Source: Lentinula raphanica
Lineage: Eukaryota > Basidiomycota > Agaricomycetes > Agaricales > Omphalotaceae
Direction: 5' to 3'
NCBI GenBank assembly: GCA_027919835.1
Contig: JANVFP010000027.1
Location: 1-64,000 of the forward strand
DNA length: 64,000 nt
This document shows positions 47,201-57,800 of this stretch, piece by piece (position 1 is the first letter of the stretch; each line of letters opens with the position of its first letter). Both the position numbers and the translations under genes were made by a program. Below the pieces are notes generated by a model, which was not told where the DNA came from, made no database searches, and worked only from the letters and a program-made list of their open reading frames with translations.

Positions 47201-47667
47201 CCTAATGGTATTACCCAGCTAAGGTAATACCCAGCTAAGGTAATACCCAATGGTGGTATTACCCAATGGTATTACCCAGCTAAGGTATTACCCATCCTTG
47301 GTATTATCTTTCAGTGGCAGCCTTCTGCCTATCAATGAAATTCCTAGTGAGTGGTATTACCCATTGATGGTATTACCCATAGAAAGTGGTATTTTGATTT
47401 TACAAAGAATTGTGAGCTAAGATACTGCATATGACTATGCATAAAAGCCCCATACTACATGCACTGACCAATTGCAGTATGATTATATACTGGTAAGGTA
47501 TTACCAACTTGGGTAATACCTGACAAGGACCCCTGGCACTAGAGGCAGGGTATTACCCAGACTGGGTAATACCCATTGGGTAATTGCCCGGTAATCCCCC
47601 CCATTAGGTACGGGTATTTGGTGGGTAATCCCCCCTAAGTCGGGAGGATTTAAGGGTGCCTGAAGTG
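44266..47667. mobile_element. Foldback element Z, copy 2, left-truncated, inverted relative to copy 1
   Basis: The content of copy 1 in reverse orientation (symmetry centre about 42996), lacking the outermost roughly 260 bp at the left. The right end GGGTGCCTGAAGTG abuts CTTATCC (47668-47674), which matches the CTTATCC left of copy 1 (38318-38324). These two are therefore the genuine 7-bp target duplication of the original Z insertion in the last eIF3a exon. Confidence 0.82.
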
Positions 47668-48445
47668 CTTATCCCCACCGACAACCGTGAACCCATCATC
47701 ATCATCTCCTTTAGGAGGAGCGGGAGCAGGAGACGCCGTCCGACTGGGTACATTCGAGTTCGTCCCTCCTCCTCCTCCTTCCCTACTGACAGACACACCA
47801 GAGGCAGCAGCGCTCGCCTTTGCCTCCTCCCTCGCTCTCCATCCTCCCCTAGACGCGCCGAGTGCGCCGGGGACGTATTTGCCTTGGGAAGCCGGAGCGG
47901 GGCTTTCGGATCTGGTGGGTCCCTCGGTGCGTTGACGGGTGGGGGTTCCTGGGACAGAGGACAGAGGTGTGTTGGACGAAGAGGTGGTAGTGGTCGTCGT
48001 CGTCGTGCTGCGTCTCCACGCTCCTCCTGCCAACGGCGCAGCTGCAGCCGTACCCGTTTCCTTCCTCTGAGTCTGAGTCTGTTCCAACCTCTCCATCCGT
48101 TCTTTCTCCTTCCTCTCCACCCTCCTCCTCTCCGCCTCCTCCTCCCTCATCTCCCTCATCCTCGCCTGCTCCATCACCCTCTCCCGCTCCCTCCTCTTTT
48201 CCTCCTTCTCCCGCTCCGCTTTGTCCTTGTCCTCCTTCTCCTTCTGCTCGCGTTGTCGTTGTTCGCGTTCCGCCGCCTCCGCTTCCTCCCGTGCTGCGCG
48301 TTCGGCTTGTTCGGCGGCTTCGCGCTCGACACGGGCTTGTTCAGCGCGCTCACGCTCGAGTCGCTCCCGGAGCTCTTGGTCTGCTTTTTCTTTTTCTTCT
48401 CTTTCCCTCTTTCTCGTCATGAACTCTTCCAGTCTCTTTGCCTTC
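47668..48445 (-). pseudogene. TIF32: eIF3a (translation initiation factor 3 subunit a), C-terminal region, distal part
   Basis: The minus-strand frame from 48445 runs through KRLEEFMTRKREREEKEK, a long Glu/Arg/Lys-rich helix (typical of the eIF3a middle/C-terminal region), then a Thr/Ser/Gly/Pro-rich tail ending in GFTVVGGDK at 47668. eIF3a is the scaffold of eIF3 on the 40S ribosome. The frame is cut at the 5' side by element W1 (7-bp duplication TGCCTTC on the plus strand, 48439-48445 and 51662-51668) and at the 3' side by Z, which substitutes HFRHP and a stop for the true tail. Within this stretch the frame is undamaged. Confidence 0.8.
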
Positions 48446-51400
48446 CACAGGATACTGTGAAGCTTTTGTAAAAAGACCTGATGAGTTATCCAGGAGCTTT
48501 TGAAAATAGTTGTGACGACACGGAGGGGGCTCCGGAAATGGCTCCGGGGGGTGGGCATGCCTGTCACCACCTGTCACATCTGACCTATATTTACTGTTTT
48601 GGGTAATTAATAATTATCCAGATATTAAATAAGCAGTACATTTGTAAAAAATCCTGATAAACTATAAAAATTCAAAAAAACCCAAAAAAACCTAATTAGG
48701 TCAAATCGGGGTATGTAAACAAAATAGCCTTATATGGTAAAAAATGCTGTAGGATCTATCTAGGTGCTAAAAATAGCCAAAAAAACACTAAAAATGCTAA
48801 AAATATGTAGGGATGGTATATAGCCTATTGCAGATCCAGGCATCCGAAAATTACCAAAAAAGGAAATTTTTGATGATGATGTCATCTTGTAGCAAAAAAT
48901 CTGAAAAAAATCCTAAAAATAGTCAAAAAATTCAGGGGTGCCTTGTTGGCCCTGAAAATGCAAAATAAAAAAAAATACGCGACAAGTGTAAAAATTTTTG
49001 TCACTCCAAATCATACCAAATCCACTATATAGTCAGTATATATAATGTATATGCTATATTTAGCATCCTAGTACCCTCATTGGGCTAAAAATAGAACTTG
49101 ATCTCATCTGGTAGCCAAAAATCTGAAAAAATCATAAAAAATACTCAAAAAATTTAGGGGTGCCTCATTGGCCCTGAAAATGCAAAATAAAAAAATTTAC
49201 ACGACACAATTGAAAAACAACATCATTCCAAATCTTATCAGATTTACTATATAGTTAGTATATATTATGTATATACTATTTATAGCATCCCTAGTACCCT
49301 CAATCACTTATATCACTCAAGAATCCTACCAAACTGACAACATTGAGTAAATGTAATGTACATGGTATTTTTAGCACACCTAGTACCCTTAAAAACTCAG
49401 AACAATTTATATCACTCAATATGTTCAGTATACTTAGTACTCATCACATTTAACACACTAAAACTCGGAACAGTACTTATATGTATCATACTTAACACAG
49501 TTGGCAATGAAAATACTCAAAACAGTGTTATCAGTCACTATACTTAATACACTTAACAGTCAAAAAGTCGGAATAATTTTACTTGATATACATAACACAC
49601 TCATTGTTATACTACAACACACTTATAACAATGAGTTTTGGGCGCTTATGGGTGCTTATTTGGTATTTTTGAGTCGAAATTCTTTAATAGCACACTCAAT
49701 AATTTTTGTGTGGGGTTTATACTGTGTAAGGATGTTGTTTATATCATACTACACTTGATACAATTTGGAGAACTCCAGATTACAGCCTGTGGGGCTGGCT
49801 ATATTGTGATCTTTTGTGATATAACAGTGTTTTATGTAAATGTCAATGCATACACCCATGTTATGAAGTCAAACTGCGACTGGGTCATGGAAAGAGTCAT
49901 CCTACAACCTATTCCATGCTAACTCTATGTGATACAGCCAAGAGATCTGTAATGGGGGTAATTGAATATGACATCTATTGTTACATGTAGGTGTAGACAT
50001 CTATAGTGTACATGAAACATGTACATATATATCACAGAGTCCAATAGTCATAGTGAGTATCTGAACCATGTCCAGACACTTCTAGTAGACTGTAGGAGTC
50101 ATTCCTTCATGAACCACTATCAGTATACTTGCATTACATGGACATATGCATTGACATTTACATAAAACACTATTATATTTCAAAAGATCACAATATAGCC
50201 AGCCCCACAGGCTGTAATCTTGAGTTCTCCAAATTGTATCAAGTGTAGTATGATATAAACAACATCCTTACACAGTATAAACCCCACACAAAAATTATTG
50301 AGTGTGCTATTAAAGAATTTCGACTCAAAAATACCAAATAAGCACCCATAAGCGCCCAAAACTCATTGTTATAAGTGTGTTGTAGTATAACAATGAGTGT
50401 GTTATGTATATCAAGTAAAATTATTCCGACTTTTTGACTGTTAAGTGTGTTAAGTATAGTGACTGATAACACTTGTTGTTATAAGTGTGTTGTAGTATAA
50501 CAATGAGTGTGTTATGTATATCAAGTAAAATTATTCCGACTTTTTGACTGTTAAGTGTGTTAAGTATAGTGACTGATAACACTGTTTTGAGTATTTTCAT
50601 TGCCAACTGTGTTAAGTATGATACATATAAGTACTGTTCCGAGTTTTAGTGTGTTAAATGTGATGAGTACTAAGTATACTGAACATATTGAGTGATATAA
50701 ATTGTTCTGAGTTTTTAAGGGTACTAGGTGTGCTAAAAATACCATGTACATTACATTTACTCAATGTTGTCAGTTTGGTAGGATTCTTGAGTGATATAAG
50801 TGATTGAGGGTACTAGGGATGCTATAAATAGTATATACATAATATATACTAACTATATAGTAAATCTGATAAGATTTGGAATGATGTTGTTTTTCAATTG
50901 TGTCGTGTAAATTTTTTTATTTTGCATTTTCAGGGCCAATGAGGCACCCCTAAATTTTTTGAGTATTTTTTATGATTTTTTCAGATTTTTGGCTACCAGA
51001 TGAGATCAAGTTCTATTTTTAGCCCAATGAGGGTACTAGGATGCTAAATATAGCATATACATTATATATACTGACTATATAGTGGATTTGGTATGATTTG
51101 GAGTGACAAAAATTTTTACACTTGTCGCGTATTTTTTTTATTTTGCATTTTCAGGGCCAACAAGGCACCCCTGAATTTTTTGACTATTTTTAGGATTTTT
51201 TTCAGATTTTTTGCTACAAGATGACATCATCATCAAAAATTTCCTTTTTTGGTAATTTTCGGATGCCTGGATCTGCAATAGGCTATATACCATCCCTACA
51301 TATTTTTAGCATTTTTAGTGTTTTTTTTGGCTATTTTTAGCACCTAGATAGATCCTACAGCATTTTTTACCATATAAGGCTATTTTGTTTACATACCCCG

Positions 51401-51661
51401 ATTTGACCTAATTAGGTTTTTTTGGGTTTTTTTGAATTTTTATAGTTTATCAGGATTTTTTACAAATGTACTGCTTATTTAATATCTGGATAATTATTAA
51501 TTACCCAAAACAGTAAATATAGGTCAGATGTGACAGGTGGTGACAGGCATGCCCACCCCCCGGAGCCATTTCCGGAGCCCCCTCCGTGTCGTCACAACTA
51601 TTTTCAAAAGCTCCTGGATAACTCATCAGGTCTTTTTACAAAAGCTTTACAGTATCAGCTG
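48446..51661. mobile_element. Foldback element W1 (3,216 bp), splice-competent-looking termini
   Basis: The 7-bp duplication TGCCTTC flanks the element. The ends are CACAGGATACTGTGAAGC at the left and, on the complementary strand, CAGCTGATACTGTAAAGC at the right. The arms of about 1.4-1.5 kb are inverted, the loop is at about 49860-50135, and the right arm contains a roughly 107-bp tandem duplication (50470-50580). No transposase is present. On the eIF3a strand, GTAAAG begins at 51650 and CTTCACAG ends at 48455. Removing this 3,196-nt interval would leave 20 nt of element, which with the 7-nt duplication adds nine codons without a stop. The core (TTTTGGGCGCTTATGGGTGC) is shared with Z. Confidence 0.85.
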
Positions 51662-52060
51662 TGCCTTCTCCGACTCAATCCGTCGTATGGCCTTTTCCCT
51701 CCTCAGCGCAAACTCCTCCCCCTTTCTCCTGACCAACACCTCTCGCCTCTCTTCCCAGTCCTTCCTGAACCCCCCATCGAGCCCTCTCCCCAACCTCTCC
51801 TTCTCCCTTCTCCCTTCTTCCCACCTCTCCCTCGCCTCCCTCCTCGCCTCCTCCGCTCTCCTCTCGTACTGCGCTCTCTCCTGCTCGAGCTGGGTGGAGT
51901 AATCGAGAGAGAGGAGGGGCAGCTCGGAGATGCGGAACGCGCGTGTGAGGTGGTCCAGCCGTTTGGAGATCGTTTTGAGCCGGGAGAGCCGGAGGGATTT
52001 GTCCCGCTCGAGAGCGAGGAGTTGCATTTTGAGGAGCGAGGAGTGGTCCAGGGTCGAAGA
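51662..52060 (-). pseudogene. TIF32: eIF3a, helical region upstream of W1
   Basis: Minus-strand exon after an acceptor near 52090: SSTLDHSSLLKMQLLALERD, RLKTISKRLDHLTRAFRISE, PLLSLDYSTQLEQERAQYER, and finally AIRRIESEKA just before W1. The TISKRLDHLTRAFR and KIEAEKAKR-like motifs are characteristic of the eIF3a helical region. Deleting W1 plus one duplication gives ESEKAKRLEE, as in orthologues. Upstream frames to about 52367 (GGMGGILKGMGKEGREAVE, and HLIDIFNLSIIEELLPRKIY) look like exons but are not eIF3a motifs that I know, and no PCI domain is found before 54.8 kb. The gene is therefore probably 5'-truncated or fused to unrelated sequence. Confidence 0.72.
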
Positions 52061-52367
52061 GGGCGAGGTGAGTTTCTGGTGTGTAGAAAACCAAACAGAC
52101 GAGAGTGTGAGCTATCTCTCCTAGCGAAGAGAGAGAGAGAGAGAGAAAGAAAGAAAGAAAAACGAACCTCGACAGCCTCTCTGCCTTCTTTCCCCATCCC
52201 TTTGAGGATCCCACCCATGCCGCCTTCGAGGAGACCTAGACAAAAAACGAGGAGAGAAGAGAGTGGAGGTGGAAGATCTATGATCTGAGCTCCTCTGGAC
52301 CCGTAGATCTTGCGCGGGAGGAGTTCTTCGATGATGGATAGGTTAAAGATGTCGATGAGATGGTACT

Positions 52368-54840
52368 AGGCGGTCGGTGTCTCGTAGTACGTATATGAAG
52401 GTTGCTTCTGATGAATTGTTTTGAAGGAATCGTGATGGACGATGTAAAATACTAGGTGGTACGAGGAAAACAAGCCCGCTTCACAGCGTCAGTTGAATTT
52501 GAACAATGAGGCGATGAGGACGCGCAATTTTGGTTTCGTTTCGCGTCTGAAGGCAGGGAGAACAACCGAGATATGGGTCATATACCTGAGCTCAAATGTT
52601 AGAATTTTCATTCAAACATTCACAGACGCAGCACGTACCTCTCTTATGAATAGATATCCTGAAACTGACCTTCCCAGATTCCTAAGTTTCTTCGTGCTCG
52701 CTTTGTAAATTCTCAGCCTGTGAAATTATCCGTCACCATCATCTCGCTGATTCTGTCGCGTACATCTGTCTGTCACAGCCGAATCCAATCAGCGTCGTTA
52801 TACGGTTATCTATCTAATATTGCCTACCCCACTCTAGCACATTGATGATTGAACGACGTGAGGTTCGATGGTTCGTAATTGTGGGTGAGTGTTGACATTG
52901 AAAGGTGAATTGGACGGATTGAGATGAGCAGATACAACTTGGAGGAGGAGGTGAGTATGATATGGACGAGTCCTCCTCGATGGTTGATTAAAAAGAAGGT
53001 GGGTGTTGGGTACGTGAGTTATTGGAGAGAGAAGAGGTCTGGATTTGAGTGCTCGTCGTGATTCGGGATCAATGTTGCAACATTCCCACGATATCTCTTC
53101 CTCGGCATCACCACCTCTTGCTCTCTCTTGCTACTCCTCTCAAATAATGCAATATTGAGCTTGAATCTCTCCCTCACTGTTCACGATGGCTCGACCTGAT
53201 TAAACATAACTCAAAAGCTGAAGTCAGTCAGTCCGTCGCAATCTACTTCTTTCGATTCCTCATCATCTCTCGTTCGTTTGACCACGACACCGACGCTATT
53301 GCATGATATCTTGACCGTCTAGGGATTCGGAATCTCGAGGTTACACACTGGCAACTCAAGTGGAATGGCTCAGGCTCGCATCTGAATTTGGATTCCAGGG
53401 TTTCAAGTAGTGTTTCCGAGAATCGAGGACGAGAACACTCGAACAATGACGATGAGAGCATTGAACGTTGGACATTGAAGACTACTACATAACGTTACTT
53501 ATCACTAAGTGGATGAGTACCAGTGAGTACATATCACTGAACCTATGAACGAGAACAATCGAAGCTTACGCTCGATTCAAAGCTATGAACAGGCTGTCGT
53601 TCCTCAAGTACTAGGCCTACACCTGCATACACTGTTACCCAATACAGTCCTAGCCGTATCTGTACCCCACAGCACAAGCTCCGATTCTTCATCAATCGTC
53701 GTCGTCATTGTCGCAAATCTGTCTCAATCACATCGACTGCATCAGTGTACGGACCATCCTCTGTCTCTTCTCTCACTTCAACACAATGATCAACCTCACC
53801 CCACGTTCGTCGAACGAAACGAGATGTTTCTCCTCATATGAGACGTCCCACCCGGTTCATGCGTTTTCTTTGGCTATGGGCCGATGATGCGCCGACGACA
53901 TAGCCTTCCCTCCTTCTTTCCATGAACTCGTTTCTTCTGTGGGGATTTTGAGGTTATATCAGGCCTAGCGCTACATCCCCACACACCTCTAGACACATGC
54001 ACACACACAATCCACTTGGAGCTCAAATCTGTGCCTTCCAAGTCCTACCCGTACTGAACCATGCAAAATTCTTCCTTACCACACTGTTGACCATCAACAT
54101 CGGAACGAAAACGAAAGAACGGGAGAGGACGGCAAGCTCTAGCGAGGCTCATATCATCATCTCCTCAAATTGTGTTCGTTCACCTCCTCTAACAGCCTCT
54201 AACCCGTCCCTTCATCGATCATCGATCATCCTTCACCCTCTCCCGAGCATTTCTCTCTTTCTTCCACCAAACCTGCAAGGCTTTGGAATTTCAGGCCTAC
54301 GCCCACACAAAAACACACCCTAGCTTTCCGCTTCACAACTTTGTTTCAACGGCGGTGACACTCTGGCGACTACAGAGACACAAACGCCGCGGTGGATTGA
54401 GAAATCTGCGGAGGGAATGTGACGGGGATGGAAATGGAAATGAGGACGAGAGAAGGAGGGTTGGAGTAGTCAGGGGAATGGACGGGGAAGAATGGAGGAG
54501 GAGATGCGTCTGGGCTGGTTTCATCGTCCTCCGAATTTGAATCGTTACACGTTACGCGTCATCGCTGCGGCTCACACCTCCACCCTTTTAACGCACAACA
54601 CACATATCCACAGCCATCTAACGGGCATCGCCCCCGCATGTCTTCTCACGGGCAAGAGCCCACTTTCCCTACCCCCGAAACACTTCCTCCACACCGTAGC
54701 ACATCGTAATCGGTTGAGCGTGAATGACAGAAAGGATGAAAGTAGAAGACGGAAAGCGCGACAGGGTTTAGGGAGAGGGAGAGGATAAATAGTCGAGGGC
54801 TTGTACGGAGGGATCGGAGTATGAAGATATGAGAGAGTTG
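52368..54840. other. Intergenic or decayed 5' regions of eIF3a and Cch1
   Basis: Open frames occur but none resembles the eIF3a PCI region or a channel N-terminus. No tandem repeats or element ends are recognised. The divergent arrangement would place both promoters here. Confidence 0.4.
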
Positions 54841-57800
54841 AACCCGGCAGGAAGAACACTATCATGAAGTGAGTGGAAAAAGAGGACAAAAGAGAACGGA
54901 ACTGGGAAACCGGAGAACGAGGAAGCGACTCGGGGAGGGGGGTGTAAGAAACAGGAAAAACCTGAGGTTGTACAATTGGCTTATATACCCGTGAGTGACA
55001 TTTCCTGTCGTTTGATAGCCATACTGAAACTCTCTTTTCAGATGGACGGAACCAACAATATTACTTCTCATCATTGTGAACGCAGTGGTCCTGACACTCC
55101 AGGCATCACGCAGCCTTACCCTCCCTGATGGTGCAAATATCGGCGACGCTCTACCCCCTCACGTTACAGGATACTTTCACGAATGGGAGGACTATGTTCT
55201 ATTTGTGCTCTTCGTGCTATTCACGTATGTGACTCGCACGATCTTTCGTGCACGTACTGACTTTTTGATGTCTGGAAGCATTTGCCCGCATATGTGTTTC
55301 AGGGTTTATATTTGATCCTGAGATTTCCGCCTCCACCTTCTTCACCTCCCCATTAGCAGATACACCCGACATATCCGTACCTCCCCAATCTACATCGACC
55401 AGCAACAATCTGCCGCGGCAGCTTGCACTATCTACCGAGTCTGGTGGCCCTCTCTCTCGTGGGCTTTCAATTACCGAACGCTTCAACAGGCTCAATTGAA
55501 ATATCAAAAGACCTTTCGAACTGTCCAACTCGAACAACTCCCTCGCCGATTCTCATATACGGAATCACAATCCCTCTATATCACAGACCATCCCTGCCAA
55601 TCCCGTCACCGAAAAGCTCAAGCATGTCGCTCAAGCTTCTCATAGCGTTCTTCGAGAGCCTTCGCAACCTACCTTTTTTCCAGTGTTCTACGCTCGGATA
55701 GGAAGGACCCACATGAACCTTTGTCGTTGCCTTTCAAACTCAGCATCAGTCAATCACATAACAAGATCATTAGGAGTGTGCCGTATTTGAGGCAGAGCTG
55801 GGGAAGGATTGACCCCTTGTTGCCATCCTAGGGTTTTGGATATCGTTCATTCTAGCAATGTTGGGGCTGGAAGACGGTAGCCATCACATCGGTGTTTTTA
55901 GGGCGTTGAGTGTGATTCGGACGGCGCGACTGCTCACTATCACTTCCGGTACCACAGTGAGCTCTTTTAATATCTCCTGAAGATCCAATTTGACGGTTCC
56001 AATAGACTATCATGCACTCTCTCAAGACAGCTCGTCCTCTGCTCGCAAATGTGGCGCTATTCGTGTTGTTTGCCATGATCTTATTCTCGTAGGTCCTCCA
56101 AAATTCAGTCTTCCAGAATTCATAATGTAGTGCAGAGTCATCGGCATTCAGTCTTTCAAAGGCTCCCTCAGACGAAATTGTTTCCTCCTTCCTATCAATG
56201 GCAAAGAACAACAGCAGCTTTCTAACCAGTTCTGTGGAGGGCATATCAACAACACGACGCTTGTCGCGGATCCTTACCTTCTATTGAATGGTTCAGCTTC
56301 AGAGTATACCGCGAAGGATTATATTTGTCCAATAGGACAGATATGTCAGGTAAAGTCCGCCTCCGAAATCAACAAGAAATCCTTCTCTCTAACTCGATCA
56401 CAGGAAACAGAGAATCCAGAAGGCAACATCGAGAGCTTTGACACCATTTATTACGCTGCTCTACAGATTGTCGTAACCGCTTCTGCGAACTCTGTACGTG
56501 CTCCCTCGAACATGATATTCGCGGCTCTTACTCACAAATTCTGTAGTGGTCTGGCTTGATGTACAACATCATCGACTCCGAATATTTCGTTTCGTCATTA
56601 TTCTTCATTTTCTGCGTAATCGTTCTCAACTTCTGGTTGATCAATCTGTTCGTTGCTGTGATAACCAACACGTTCAGCGCGATCCGATCCGAGACTCAAA
56701 AGAGTGCTTTTGGTGCTGCAAGGTATGTTGGTGAGATCTAGGAGTAGTTTATCATCCGACTCATTTTTCAATCCAGTTTACCTGTAATTGAAGACGAACG
56801 AGATGACGGTTGGGCCGCCATTGATCGCACCAAACCCGCCAAGAAGAACATTGCCAAAGTTATATACGACTATACCAGATGGTGTTGGGTCCTTCTCGCT
56901 CTCGCGTCGTTGCACAGGATACTGTGAAGCTTTTGTAAAAAGACCTGATGAGTTATCCAGGAGCTTTTGAAAATAGTTGTGACGACACGGAGGGGGCTCC
57001 GGAAATGGCTCCGGGGGGTGGGCATGCCTGTCACCACCTGTCACATCTGACCTATATTTACTGTTTTGGGTAATTAATAATTATCCAGATATTAAATAAG
57101 CAGTACATTTGTAAAAAATCCTGATAAACTATAAAAATTCAAAAAAACCCAAAAAAACCTAATTAGGTCAAATCGGGGTATGTAAACAAAATAGCCTTAT
57201 ATGGTAAAAAATGCTGTAGGATCTATCTAGGTGCTAAAAATAGCCAAAAAAAACACTAAAAATGCTAAAAATATGTAGGGATGGTATATAGCCTATTGCA
57301 GATCCAGGCATCCGAAAATTACCAAAAAAGGAAATTTTTGATGATGATGTCATCTTGTAGCAAAAAATCTGAAAAAAATCCTAAAAATAGTCAAAAAATT
57401 CAGGGGTGCCTTGTTGGCCCTGAAAATGCAAAATAAAAAAAAATACGCGACAAGTGTAAAAATTTTTGTCACTCCAAATCATACCAAATCCACTATATAG
57501 TCAGTATATATAATGTATATGCTATATTTAGCATCCTAGTACCCTCATTGGGCTAAAAATAGAACTTGATCTCATCTGGTAGCCAAAAATCTGAAAAAAT
57601 CATAAAAAATACTCAAAAAATTTAGGGGTGCCTCATTGGCCCTGAAAATGCAAAATAAAAAAATTTACACGACACAATTGAAAAACAACATCATTCCAAA
57701 TCTTATCAGATTTACTATATAGTTAGTATATATTATGTATATACTATTTATAGCATCCCTAGTACCCTCAATCACTTATATCACTCAAGAATCCTACCAA

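Noticed and set aside
38325..47667. Z as a second self-splicing-like transposon
   Set aside because: The Z end in eIF3a orientation (CACTTCAGGCACCCTTAAATCC) has no GT within about 50 nt and meets a stop after five codons, so the donor/acceptor symmetry seen in W is absent.
47656..48471. Arg/Ser-rich plus-strand frame opposite eIF3a
   Set aside because: It is the complement of the Glu/Arg/Lys-rich eIF3a helix, which has clear family motifs on the minus strand.
49356..49922. Open frames inside W and Z (for example MYMVFLAHLVPLKTQNN)
   Set aside because: They recur only because the elements recur, appear on both arms in opposite strands, and have no transposase motif.
54862..55074. Minus-strand frame over the first Cch1 exons
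   Set aside because: It is a shadow of the plus-strand exons, which contain WTEPTILLLIIVNA and a good upstream intron.
55811..55816. Programmed frameshift in Cch1 at the CCCC run
   Set aside because: Other lesions (stop, T-run shift, internal loss) are nearby, and no stimulatory structure is evident; decay or a sequencing error is simpler.
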